Positions 1 to 8,619 of a stretch of DNA of 64,000 nucleotides are shown here, piece after piece (position 1 is the first letter of the stretch; each line of letters begins with the position of its first letter). The notes below the pieces were generated by a model. That model was not told the DNA's origin and did no database searches. It was given only the letters and a program-made list of their open reading frames with translations. The stretch is from NCBI GenBank assembly GCA_046328505.1, contig JAXLWL010000002.1:1674001-1738000 (forward strand), written 5' to 3'. This DNA comes from JBDHWG01 sp046328505 (GTDB lineage: Bacteria; Chloroflexota; Anaerolineae; Epilineales; JAHCIE01). The translations under genes and the position numbers were made by a program.

Positions 1-930
1 GGTGACCGCCATCACCGATTGGCCGTTGGCGTACGCGTAGAAGGTCATACCGCCGAAGATCAGCGCCGGGTACAGGTACAGCGGGTTGCGGTAGCGGTAC
101 AGCAGGTAGAAAAAGAGGAACCAGGCGTAGAAGGACACCATGAGGATGACCTCGAACGCCGTCCGTGAGTGCAGGAACCAGGCGGGTATAGTCGCCAGCA
201 CAAATACCGACGCCCACCAGTACCGAATGCGGAAGACGAGCTTGAGCGTCAGCGCGACGGCTACGACGCCCGAGAGGCTGATCAAGGCAGAGAGGCCGCG
301 TGTCACGAGAATCGACTTACCCAGCAGCCAGGCCACTATCCCCTGGAGATAGACAGACAGGCTGAGGTTCCAGTACGAGCCGTTCTGGAAATAGGGGGGG
401 AACAGCCGTCCCTGTGCATCCCGGAACCCGCGCGCGATCATCTCCGTGCCGAGCACGGGATGGATGGCCTCGTCCGTGAAGAAGTAGATGGGGAACTTGT
501 CTATCGACACGAAGCGGGTGATGGCGTAGACCAGGAGGGCTCCGCCGAACAGCAGCCAGGGAAGCCAGACCAACCAGCGCACCCTACCCTGAACGCGCGT
601 GGCTGCTTCCGCAGACGAATCGACCGGCAGCTTATCGACAGCGACCTCGGTCGCTTCGGCTTCACCATCGGAACCTGCAGGCGATTGCGTGACGGCATCG
701 GCCACAGCGAGGCCAATAGCGCTAGCAGCCACAGCCTCTTTCTCGTCACTTTCGGATGCCAATCGCTCGCCTGCTGCGACCGTCACTATCTGTGGCAGTG
801 TTTCAGACGAGCCATCGTCGGAAACCATCTCGATGGTCAGCCGCAGTTCGCTGCCCTCCGGCAGCCCAGAGACCGCCACCGGCCGCAGCACACCGTCCTC
901 ATAGGTGAACTCAACAACGATATTGGCCAT
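1..930 (-). CDS. Partial GT39-type membrane glycosyltransferase with AF2212-like N-terminus
   Basis: Open reading frame of 310 codons that runs off the window edge, so the C-terminus is missing. The start is the ATG at 930. Residues 1-36 (MANIVVEFTYEDGVLRPV..., then LPEGSELRLTIE) look like the small beta-barrel AF2212/DUF104 family, usually a free-standing antitoxin-like protein. Residues 37-115 are an acidic, Ala/Ser-rich linker. Hydrophobic segments start near residue 119 and continue to the window edge; FTDEAIHPVLGTEMIARGF and HSRTAFEVI resemble the lumenal acidic loop and following helix of GT39/PMT (ArnT-like) enzymes, which transfer sugars from polyprenyl-phosphate donors. It lies downstream of a second GT39-type gene on the same strand, so it is probably in the same glycan operon. 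The transferase call is fairly safe; the role of the N-terminal module is unknown. Confidence 0.7.
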   Translation of the reverse strand, partial: MANIVVEFTYEDGVLRPVAVSGLPEGSELRLTIEMVSDDGSSETLPQIVTVAAGERLASESDEKEAVAASAIGLAVADAVTQSPAGSDGEAEATEVAVDKLPVDSSAEAATRVQGRVRWLVWLPWLLFGGALLVYAITRFVSIDKFPIYFFTDEAIHPVLGTEMIARGFRDAQGRLFPPYFQNGSYWNLSLSVYLQGIVAWLLGKSILVTRGLSALISLSGVVAVALTLKLVFRIRYWWASVFVLATIPAWFLHSRTAFEVILMVSFYAWFLFFYLLYRYRNPLYLYPALIFGGMTFYAYANGQSVMAVT

Positions 931-983
931 GCGAGGCCACCCCTCGATGATACAGCAATAAAGCTACTTCCTGCTCCGAGCCG

Positions 984-3140
984 TCAGCGTTTGGGCGTGG
1001 CGGCCGGCACGAAGAATATGAAGAAATCCTGGCTAGGCTCTTGCGCCGGATAGGTCGACAGCCGCCCCTCCGGATATAGCTGTTGCAGGGTCTGCGCGCC
1101 CTTTTGATCCTGGCGGTTGAGAAGGTAGAGCTTGGGCGCCGGATCGTTGACCTGCGTCGGCGCGGTCTGGGCCAGCTGGTCGGTCATGATGAAGTTGTTG
1201 CGAGGAATCGCGCCCGCGGTGAAATATGCGTTGCGCGTGTCCACCCAGTTGGGGTAGGCCACCATGTAGGCGTGGTCGAAGTCGCCAACCGAGTCGACGA
1301 AGCCCCGCAGCACCGTCGCCATCTCCGTTGAGTTACCCACCATGACTCGCGTCTGCTGATCGAACAGGACGAAGTACGAGCGGAAGTTCAGTGCTACCGC
1401 CGCCAGCATAAGCGAGCCAACCAGGACTGTTGCCAGCATGGTTCCCCAGCGCGGGAATGAGCCGCGCAGCTCGCGAATCACGATGATGAGCGGGATCGAG
1501 GCAATGATCATTGCGAACGGAATGATGCCGCCACCGCGCGAGACGCTCGGGACCTCGATCGGGTACGCCAGGGCCAGGATCGCGGGCAGCATCATGACAC
1601 ACAGACTCAGCAGCACCGCCGCCGCGGTAAACGAGCGTTCCTTGAAGACGCCGAGGCAGCGATTTCGGAAGCAGACCAGGCCGATAATCGCCAGCACGAC
1701 GTAGACGATGCCCAGCACAAAGAGCGCCCCGGTGATCGGGTCGAGCTGCGGGTCCCACATGACGGTGTTCACCCAAACGACATCGCCGCGGTAGTTGAAC
1801 TGAAGCATGGCGCTCCAGATGTTCGTCATCAGGTTCGCCAGCGGATTGAATGCCTGCCCGCTCTCCAGAGTCGTAGCGCGCGTGAGCGACCGGAACCAGA
1901 AAAACTCCGGATGATCTATACTGTATCTCAGAGTTGGCAGAAAGACAAGTATAGTCGCAACGGTCATGAACAGGACATTGACCCAGAAGGAGCGTGTGAG
2001 CGCCGGCACGTCCACCTGCGGCTCGTCCTCGGCAGGCGGTCTCCGGCGCAGGCGCGCGATCGCAAGGGAGAAGCCGGCGCGGAACCCGCCGGGGACAGAG
2101 GCCAGGTCCCACAGCAAACGCAGGATGACAAGTAACGCCACAAGCAGCGGCACCATGCGCATCGAAGTGTATGTCTGCAGGCCGAGGCCGAGCACGAGGC
2201 CCGCCAGCAGCCAGTCGTTGCGCCGGTTCAACCGCAGCCCGCGATAGACGAAGAAGATCGTCGGCGCCGTGAACAGTGCGGTGAAGGGGAAGCGCAAGCC
2301 GGCGCGGGAAATCGCTGTGTGCCACTTAGACATCGCCATGAGCAGCGCCGTGAGTAACCCCATGCCCGTCCCGCCGACCTCGCGCGCGAGCAGGAACACC
2401 AGGGGAATCGTCAGCAGCCCGGCCGTCGCCGTCCCAATCTTCAATGTCACGAAGGTGGTGGACAGGTTGAACAGGCTGATGAGGACCGACGTGTAGTAGA
2501 ACTGGAACCACTCGCGGCCGGTGTTGCGGACGAAGAAGGTGGGCCGCTGACCGTTGAGCACGTCGTACACGTCCAGCAGCTTCTCGGCGTGGTCCGATGT
2601 CGGGTCGAGCGGAACCGAGGCCAGCTCGTAGTAGCGGAAGAACGCCGCCAGCACGATGATGCCAATGAGCGCGATGCCGACCCAGGTCAGGGGCGTTCGC
2701 CAGGCACGGATGCGCTCCCACACAACGGTTCCGCTCTCAGCGCCCCAGTCCCACGTCGCCACAACAAAGGTCACGATGCTCGCCAACCAGAGGCTGACAT
2801 TCACAACGGTGAACGTGTCCGTGCCGAAGGTCACGAAGCCCAGGACGCCGGTGATGGCCGCCGCGACGAGGAGCCAGCGCCGCCAGCGCGCAACGACGAT
2901 GCTCGTCACCGATGGGACGACCATCGCTCGTGGCTCGCCGGTAAAGACGCGCAGCGGGTTGCGGCGCAGGGCGACAACGAACAACACGATCGCGATCAAG
3001 TACAGCAGAGGGCCGTCCAGCGGCACGCCACGATCAGTGAGGTAGCGCTGGCCCCAGATGGCGAAGCCGAGGGCCAGGACCGCCAGAATCGTTGTAACTA
3101 CGACGCTGTGTAGTCGCATGAGGTTGGATGGCAGCTGCAT
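984..3140 (-). CDS. GT39/ArnT-like membrane glycosyltransferase
   Basis: 718 aa with about a dozen hydrophobic segments. The first loop after an early helix carries an acidic patch (PLDPTSDHAEKLLDVYDV) and later an aromatic-rich segment (GREWFQFYYTS), as in PMT/ArnT-type GT-C enzymes that use polyprenyl-phosphate sugars outside the membrane. The C-terminal ~180 residues form a less hydrophobic extracytoplasmic part. The start at 3140 has AAGGA four bases upstream. It sits in a five-gene minus-strand run (epimerase, GT4, methyltransferase, this gene, partial GT39). Family assignment is good, acceptor and donor are unknown. Confidence 0.8.
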   Translation of the reverse strand: MQLPSNLMRLHSVVVTTILAVLALGFAIWGQRYLTDRGVPLDGPLLYLIAIVLFVVALRRNPLRVFTGEPRAMVVPSVTSIVVARWRRWLLVAAAITGVLGFVTFGTDTFTVVNVSLWLASIVTFVVATWDWGAESGTVVWERIRAWRTPLTWVGIALIGIIVLAAFFRYYELASVPLDPTSDHAEKLLDVYDVLNGQRPTFFVRNTGREWFQFYYTSVLISLFNLSTTFVTLKIGTATAGLLTIPLVFLLAREVGGTGMGLLTALLMAMSKWHTAISRAGLRFPFTALFTAPTIFFVYRGLRLNRRNDWLLAGLVLGLGLQTYTSMRMVPLLVALLVILRLLWDLASVPGGFRAGFSLAIARLRRRPPAEDEPQVDVPALTRSFWVNVLFMTVATILVFLPTLRYSIDHPEFFWFRSLTRATTLESGQAFNPLANLMTNIWSAMLQFNYRGDVVWVNTVMWDPQLDPITGALFVLGIVYVVLAIIGLVCFRNRCLGVFKERSFTAAAVLLSLCVMMLPAILALAYPIEVPSVSRGGGIIPFAMIIASIPLIIVIRELRGSFPRWGTMLATVLVGSLMLAAVALNFRSYFVLFDQQTRVMVGNSTEMATVLRGFVDSVGDFDHAYMVAYPNWVDTRNAYFTAGAIPRNNFIMTDQLAQTAPTQVNDPAPKLYLLNRQDQKGAQTLQQLYPEGRLSTYPAQEPSQDFFIFFVPAATPKR

Positions 3141-3189
3141 AGGTTCCTTATCCGTGTAGACGCCCGGGGCAGGTGTCGCGGCCGGACCT

Positions 3190-3975
3190 CTAGGCGCGCT
3201 TCACGCAGCGCACGAACTGATAAGCGCCAGCGTCAGGCAGCGGCTCCTCATAGTAGGGCCGCAGCCACCACTCGAATGGCTTCATCTGGGCGGGATGCAC
3301 GACCCACTTCCGGAACAACAGCCGCGTGATCAGGTTGGGGACACCGAGGTAGTGGCTCAGATCGAAAGCGCGGTGCGCCTCAGGCGAGAAGTAGTAGCGG
3401 AATTCCACCAGCTCCAGCCCCACGGCATCGAAGCGGCGGCGCCACTCCTCGATGGGATACAGGTGGTGGTGGTGCGAGACGCGATTGAAGAATGCCCCGT
3501 ACTGCTCCTCCAGCCACGGCATCCCCATCTCGCGCGCTGTCGTCGTACCCAGGAGATACTCCGTGAAGTGCTCGCTGGGCAGGGTTGTCGCGAAAGTTCC
3601 GCCGGGCTTGAGGACTCGACTTATCTCGCCAAGCGTCGCGTCGTTGTCGGGGATGTGCTCGATAACGCAGTTGCTGACGACGGTGTTGAACGAGGCGTCC
3701 GCGAACGGCATGCGCGTTGCGTCGGCGCGGCTGACCATGCGGTAGACGCCCTCGCGCTGCGCGGCCTCGACGAGATCGCTCCACAGCGGGTCGATGCCGA
3801 TGTCGATAGGCCTGTCATAGGCGATCGAGGCGAAGTGGCCGTCACCCGCGCCGATGTCCAGCACCGGTGGGACCAGAGGAACCTGGCTCATGAAGCGGCA
3901 CTCTACCGAGCGCAGCAGCGCTCGGTGAGCGTTCATCGTGCGAATGTGCTGTGTAAAATAATCCGGCGTTGTCAT
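3190..3975 (-). CDS. Class I SAM-dependent methyltransferase
   Basis: 261 aa. Residues ~37-55 hold SAM motif I (VLDIGAGDGHFA), followed by an acidic position after beta-2 (IGIDPL) and the post-motif segment SNCVIEHIPDND...LKPGGTF, typical of Methyltransf_11 proteins. No membrane segment is visible, so it is cytosolic. It lies between the GT4 glycosyltransferase and the GT39-type transferase and probably methylates a sugar or lipid-linked intermediate of the same glycan; that role is inferred from position only. Confidence 0.8.
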   Translation of the reverse strand: MTTPDYFTQHIRTMNAHRALLRSVECRFMSQVPLVPPVLDIGAGDGHFASIAYDRPIDIGIDPLWSDLVEAAQREGVYRMVSRADATRMPFADASFNTVVSNCVIEHIPDNDATLGEISRVLKPGGTFATTLPSEHFTEYLLGTTTAREMGMPWLEEQYGAFFNRVSHHHHLYPIEEWRRRFDAVGLELVEFRYYFSPEAHRAFDLSHYLGVPNLITRLLFRKWVVHPAQMKPFEWWLRPYYEEPLPDAGAYQFVRCVKRA

Positions 3976-4009
3976 TAGTGGGTTCTTCCAGGGTGTCTAG
4001 AGATAGTGC

Positions 4010-5209
4010 TCATCTGTTGGCGCGCCTCTCAGGCCGCGGCAGCACCAGGCGGTGCGTGACCCTCCCGACTTCGGCGTCAAACACATCCTCGTAGCGATCG
4101 ACCGTTCGGTTGAGGTCGAACATTGCGGCGATTTCGCGGCGTGGGCGCACATAGCGAGCCTTGTCGCTGAGAATGCGCGTCACAGCTTCCGCCATCGCGC
4201 CGCCGTCGCCGATGGGAATCACTTCGCCCATGCCCGTCATCCGCACCGGCTGGCGCACGCCCGGCAGATTGCTGGAGATAACCGGCGTGCCGCACAGCAT
4301 CGCCTCGACTTGCACCAGGCCGAACGACTCGGTCGAGTTCAGGCTCGGCACGAGGAGGCAGTCGATGGATCCAAAGAAGGCGGGCATCTGGCGCAGCGGG
4401 TGAAGCGTGCCGAGGAACTCCCAGTGGTCACCGAGCGACTTGATGCGCGGCGACAGCCGCTCCCAGTAGGCTTCCTCGCCGACGATGTTCTGGTACGGCC
4501 CGGCGAACAGAACCTTCAGCGTTGGGAAACGCTGGAGCAGGGTCGGCATGGCGTCGAGCAGCACCTCGATCCCCTTCTCAGCCGCGAAGCGCGCCGCGAA
4601 GGCGATGGTCGGTCGGCCGTCGAGCTTGTGCGCGGCGCGGAACGCCGCGACATCCTGCGGCGTCGGCTCCGGCATAATCACGGGCGGCGGAATGACCTCG
4701 ATCTTGTCCTTAAAGCGGCTCAGCAAGCGCGAGTTGTCGGCGTAGTCCTGCGTGTAAGCGACAATCTTGTCAGACCACGTGGCCGCCATGTAGTTCGCGC
4801 CGAAGGTGACCTGGTCCACCAGTCGATTGAACGAGCCGGGCGGGAGCTGCAGGTCACAGTGGTACGTCATAATCGTGGGCTTCTTGAACAGCCGCCCACG
4901 CAGTGTTAGCCCCCACGCGTCGAACTGGGGCAGGTGCACGCTCAGGACATCGTGCTCGCGCACCTCGCGAGTCGCCCAATGGCCGTACGTGGGCATGATG
5001 ACGCCCTTGCTCACGCGGAAAGCCACCGGTACCCGGATGACCCGCGCTCCGTCGATGATCTCCTCGCGCGGCAGCGTGTGATCATAGTGCGACGTGAGCA
5101 CCGTCACGATATGCCCTCGGTCGGCCAGCGTTTTTACCAGTCGCTCGACGTAGATGGTCAGTCCGCTGACATGGGGCCGGTAATACGTTAACGCCACTAG
5201 AATCTTCAT
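4010..5209 (-). CDS. Glycosyltransferase family 4
   Basis: 399 aa GT-B enzyme. The N-terminus MKILVALTYYRPHVSGLTIYV is the usual start of GT4 proteins, with an acceptor-side Rossmann domain to about residue 185. The donor-side domain carries the EX7E motif (ESFGLVQVE) followed by AMLCGTPVISSNLPGVRQPV. It would transfer a nucleotide-activated sugar to a lipid or sugar acceptor at the inner face of the membrane. Its ATG overlaps the stop of the epimerase gene upstream by four bases, so the two are translationally coupled. Confidence 0.88.
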   Translation of the reverse strand: MKILVALTYYRPHVSGLTIYVERLVKTLADRGHIVTVLTSHYDHTLPREEIIDGARVIRVPVAFRVSKGVIMPTYGHWATREVREHDVLSVHLPQFDAWGLTLRGRLFKKPTIMTYHCDLQLPPGSFNRLVDQVTFGANYMAATWSDKIVAYTQDYADNSRLLSRFKDKIEVIPPPVIMPEPTPQDVAAFRAAHKLDGRPTIAFAARFAAEKGIEVLLDAMPTLLQRFPTLKVLFAGPYQNIVGEEAYWERLSPRIKSLGDHWEFLGTLHPLRQMPAFFGSIDCLLVPSLNSTESFGLVQVEAMLCGTPVISSNLPGVRQPVRMTGMGEVIPIGDGGAMAEAVTRILSDKARYVRPRREIAAMFDLNRTVDRYEDVFDAEVGRVTHRLVLPRPERRANR

Positions 5210-6252
5210 GCTGCCTCAAACAACTCACGATTGGCTTGCACCCATTGCGCAAGACGTTCAATGCCGTCGCGAACACTCACCCGCGGCGCCCAGTCGAAAT
5301 CCCGGCTGGCTTTACCCACGTTGCAGAAGAATACCGGCTGATCACCGGGCCGCCAGTCCGCGTATTGGGCGTCAGGGACACGGCGCCCCATGACGTCTTC
5401 CAAGATCGGGCGGAACTCGGCCCAGACTGACATCGTGCGATCTGGTCCGCCGCCGATATTGTACACCTGCCCCTGCGTCTTCTCGATATGGCTCACGGCG
5501 CCAATGTAGGCATCCACGAGATCATCTACGTAAAGCAGGTCGCGGACCTGCTTACCATTCCCGAAGATAGTTATCGGCCGACCGGCAGTTGTGGCGATGA
5601 CAAACCACGCCACCCATCCCTGGTCCTCGACCCCCATCTGTCGGGGGCCGTAGATGCAGCTCTGGCGAAACACGACCGTCGGCAGGCCGTAGATGCGGTA
5701 GTAGTCGCGCACGTACTGATCCGCCGCGCCTTTGGAACAGCCATACGGCGAGTGGAAGTCGAGCGGCTGGTCCTCGGTCGCCCCACCCGGCAGGTCCCGA
5801 TAGGTGTAGCGGCTGTCCAACTCGACAACAGGCACTTCCTCCATGCCGCCGTAGACTTTGTTCGTCGAAGAATACAGAAACGCCGGGTTGTTGCCGTACA
5901 GGCGCGCCGCCTCGAGCACGTTGAATGTCCCCAGGGCGTTCGCCTCGAAGTCCTCGCGTGGATGCGTCACCGAAGTCGTCACAGCCGTCTGTCCGGCGAG
6001 ATGGTAAACGACGTCAACGCCCGACATGGCTGCTTTGAGGTCGTCCATGCTGCGAATATCGCCGCGCACGAAGTCGAAGTGATTGTCGTGGCGGCTTCGC
6101 AGCCAGGCCAGATTCTTATCGGTACCCCGCCGCGATAGATTATCGAAAATTACAACGTCACGCCCGTCGCAGGCCAGGCGGTCGGCCAGATTGCTACCTA
6201 TGAAACCCGCCCCGCCCGTAATCAGGACCCGCTGCTGCTGATTCAGCGTCAT
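5206..6252 (-). CDS. NAD-dependent epimerase/dehydratase (extended SDR)
   Basis: 348 aa. The NAD-binding glycine motif GGAGFIGSNL lies near the N-terminus, and SPYGCSKGAADQYVRDYY gives the YxxxK catalytic pair. The middle (GPRQMGVEDQGWVAWFV) and the C-terminal RPGDQPVFFCN segment resemble nucleotide-sugar 4-epimerases and CDP-paratose/tyvelose epimerase-like enzymes. I chose the ATG at 6252 because a GGAGGGG ribosome site lies directly upstream; a GTG at 6267 would put that site inside the gene. First gene of the glycan operon; probably supplies the nucleotide sugar. Confidence 0.85.
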   Translation of the reverse strand: MTLNQQQRVLITGGAGFIGSNLADRLACDGRDVVIFDNLSRRGTDKNLAWLRSRHDNHFDFVRGDIRSMDDLKAAMSGVDVVYHLAGQTAVTTSVTHPREDFEANALGTFNVLEAARLYGNNPAFLYSSTNKVYGGMEEVPVVELDSRYTYRDLPGGATEDQPLDFHSPYGCSKGAADQYVRDYYRIYGLPTVVFRQSCIYGPRQMGVEDQGWVAWFVIATTAGRPITIFGNGKQVRDLLYVDDLVDAYIGAVSHIEKTQGQVYNIGGGPDRTMSVWAEFRPILEDVMGRRVPDAQYADWRPGDQPVFFCNVGKASRDFDWAPRVSVRDGIERLAQWVQANRELFEAA

Positions 6253-6380
6253 TTCCCCTCCTACCACAAAGTGTATGCTGTCTCCAGAGCCTCACCAGCA
6301 GCCGTCGCCTTCGGGAGCCTGGCCAACCTCATCAACCTCAACCGTCACTTTCACACTCTATGCACAAACCAAAGCCGCTA

Positions 6381-6410
6381 ATTATATAGTCGGCGAAAAG
6401 CCACGCCCAA
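6381..6410 (-). promoter_or_regulatory. Sigma-70-type promoter of the glycan operon
   Basis: On the minus strand TTGGGC, 18 bases, TATAAT. Points at the epimerase gene with a leader of roughly 120 bases. No other gene could use it. The -10 is perfect; the -35 keeps TTG. Confidence 0.5.
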
Positions 6411-6437
6411 AATACGCCTCGATATGAATAACCTTCA

Positions 6438-7868
6438 CTATGCGTTCTTTATGATAAACGGATTGCGACCCTCGGACGTTATCCACCACAGGACAGGCGG
6501 CAGCATGATGAGCAGCGCCGTTACCATCTGCAAGGTCGGGACGTTGCCGCCAAACCACGCGAGGCGCCAGCCGAATCCCAGGAACACATGGATGAGCATC
6601 GCCGTGAACGAGAAGATCACCGTGCGCTCGACAACCGGCAGGCCGACAAGCAGCGCAGCGAGTGGGACGAGCCAGACCACGTACCACGGCTGGAACCACA
6701 CGGCAGCGATGACCAGGTAGAAGAAGAAGACCTGGTACGCGCCGTACACCAAGGAGTCGAATGTCCCTTGCAGCCGGAAGAGCTGCCAGATATAGAGTAT
6801 CGTGAACAGCCCGAACGCGGCCAGCCGCGCCACCTGCGCGGCCTGGTCAGCGCTCACGTGTGAACTTAGGATATCGCGCATAACCGTCGCCAGTGACGCC
6901 GTGAACTGACTGCCGATATTGGGGATGCCACCGACAAGCGACGCGGGGCCGGCGAAGAACGGCGCCTGGATGAGGGCGGCCAGGCCGAGGCCAATCGCCA
7001 GGCCACTCCCCACCTTCAGCCACGCGCTGCGCCCCATCATGCGGAGGGCGACGACGAGGAACACGGGCACGAGCGCCAGCGACAGCCATTTGACCGACGC
7101 CGACAGCACCAGGAAGACCAGCGCCTCCGCCCACCTGTCGCGCTGCGCGAGATAGATCGCCAGCAGCACCAGGAAGATCATCATGATATCGTTATGCCCA
7201 TCGCCGGCCGTATTGAAGATGACGAGTGGATTCCACGCCATGACGTAGACGCCGGCCCAAACTAGTGCGGGGCGCGTCCGCCGCAGGATGAGATAGACCA
7301 GCACCAGGCATCCGGCGTACGACAGTATCATGGCGAGCTTGAAGATGATCACCGTGCGCAGGATGCTGTCGCCCCCCAGGCGGGCAAGCACGCCAGAAAG
7401 CTGGATGAAGCCGGCGCCGTACACCGTAGGGAAGTTCCGAAAGATCGTGTAGGGGTAGAGAAGCTCATCCGGCCGCATGTTGGGCGTGACGATAAACGGA
7501 TTCTGGCCGTCGAGCGCCCAGATGCGCCCGAGCCAGATATACTGGAACAGGTCCGCCGCGGTGACCGGGTACATAAAGATCAGCGCCGCCGAGCTGACCG
7601 CCGGCGGGATCAGGACCAGCCACGGCAGCCAGCGCCCCGACATGTTCAGGACGAGACTGTAGCCGAGATAGTACAGCCCAAATAGAATGAGGAGCACCGC
7701 GAGAAAAAACAACGTCGCCTCGGGCGTCTCGCCGAGGATCTTCTGCAGGTCGAGGAGTGGCTGAGCCACGTAGCGCGTCAAGGTCATCGGCAGGACAAGC
7801 CAGCGGACATAGACGACCACCGAGACAACACCAAGCGCGGCGAGCACCCACGGTTTAGGGGAGGTCAT
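6438..7868 (-). CDS. GT87/MptB-like integral membrane glycosyltransferase
   Basis: 476 aa with about 12 hydrophobic helices. After the first helices comes the segment TAADLFQYIWLGRIWALDGQNPF, which matches the acidic first extracytoplasmic loop of GT-C polyprenyl-phosphate-dependent mannosyltransferases (GT87/DUF2029 and MptA/B-like). WNPLVIFNTAGDGHNDIMM is another typical patch. It overlaps the upstream TPR gene by 14 bases and ends the minus-strand unit that begins with the gene at 10962. Substrate unknown. Confidence 0.78.
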   Translation of the reverse strand: MTSPKPWVLAALGVVSVVVYVRWLVLPMTLTRYVAQPLLDLQKILGETPEATLFFLAVLLILFGLYYLGYSLVLNMSGRWLPWLVLIPPAVSSAALIFMYPVTAADLFQYIWLGRIWALDGQNPFIVTPNMRPDELLYPYTIFRNFPTVYGAGFIQLSGVLARLGGDSILRTVIIFKLAMILSYAGCLVLVYLILRRTRPALVWAGVYVMAWNPLVIFNTAGDGHNDIMMIFLVLLAIYLAQRDRWAEALVFLVLSASVKWLSLALVPVFLVVALRMMGRSAWLKVGSGLAIGLGLAALIQAPFFAGPASLVGGIPNIGSQFTASLATVMRDILSSHVSADQAAQVARLAAFGLFTILYIWQLFRLQGTFDSLVYGAYQVFFFYLVIAAVWFQPWYVVWLVPLAALLVGLPVVERTVIFSFTAMLIHVFLGFGWRLAWFGGNVPTLQMVTALLIMLPPVLWWITSEGRNPFIIKNA

Positions 7869-8619
7869 TCAACATCTGCTGTGCTTCCTGGCGGATGCCA
7901 GCCTCCCCAGGAGTATTTGGTTTTAGATCGAGGAACACTTGCACGTCCTGCCGCGCCTGATCAGCCTTGTTCATATCCTTGTAGACATGCGCTCGGCCAA
8001 AGTAGTTGTCGGCGTTCTGCGGGTCCAGCTCGACGGCCCGATTGTAGTCGGCCAAGGCGGCGTCCAGGTTCTTCATCCGCCAGTACACATTGCCGCGCAA
8101 ACCGAAATAAACGCCGACAGGATCCAGCTCGACTGCTTTGGTAAATTGCTGGATGGCGGCATCCAGGTCGGCTCGCTGAACCGCCTCATTGCCGGCGTTC
8201 GCCGCCACCCGCGCTCCCTCCGGATCGGGGCCTTTTGCCGACGGTACCGCCGTAGCCGCCAGAGCGGCTTTGCCCGCCGCTGAGGGCGGTGCGGCCGCTG
8301 CCGGCGCCGCGGCCTGAGGAGCAGCGGCCGGCGCGGGCGGCTGAGCTACTTTGGCCGCCCCAGCGCTTATCGGCGGCGGAAGCACAGCGGCCTGCCCAGG
8401 AGCTGCGGCCGGCGGCGCGCTATTCGCCGCGGCGCCACTCGGCGCGCGAGTCGGCTCAAAGACCGGGCGCGCCGTTACGCCGTCCTTGTTGACGCCAGGA
8501 ACGGATGTATTGTCGATGACGTACGTCTTGACGACGGCCAGCGAGATGATGCCCACGATGAGAATTAGAATGATCTGCGGCAGTGGCGAGGGTCGCGCCT
8601 CGATTGTGTCAGGCTCCAT
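7855..8619 (-). CDS. Membrane-anchored TPR protein
   Basis: 254 aa. One hydrophobic segment at about residues 13-31, then a Pro/Ala-rich low-complexity linker (about 50-130), then two to three tetratricopeptide repeats near the C-terminus (AIQQFTKAVELDP, ALADYNRAVELDPQNADNYFGRA). This predicts a protein anchored by its N-terminus with a protein-binding TPR domain held off the membrane. Directly abuts the PA14 gene upstream and overlaps the GT87-like gene downstream; perhaps a scaffold for this surface unit. Confidence 0.75.
   Translation of the reverse strand: MEPDTIEARPSPLPQIILILIVGIISLAVVKTYVIDNTSVPGVNKDGVTARPVFEPTRAPSGAAANSAPPAAAPGQAAVLPPPISAGAAKVAQPPAPAAAPQAAAPAAAAPPSAAGKAALAATAVPSAKGPDPEGARVAANAGNEAVQRADLDAAIQQFTKAVELDPVGVYFGLRGNVYWRMKNLDAALADYNRAVELDPQNADNYFGRAHVYKDMNKADQARQDVQVFLDLKPNTPGEAGIRQEAQQMLNDLP

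Noticed and set aside
169..1053. 294-codon plus-strand frame
   Set aside because: Lies opposite the partial GT39 gene, whose reading is clearly protein-like; this one is not.
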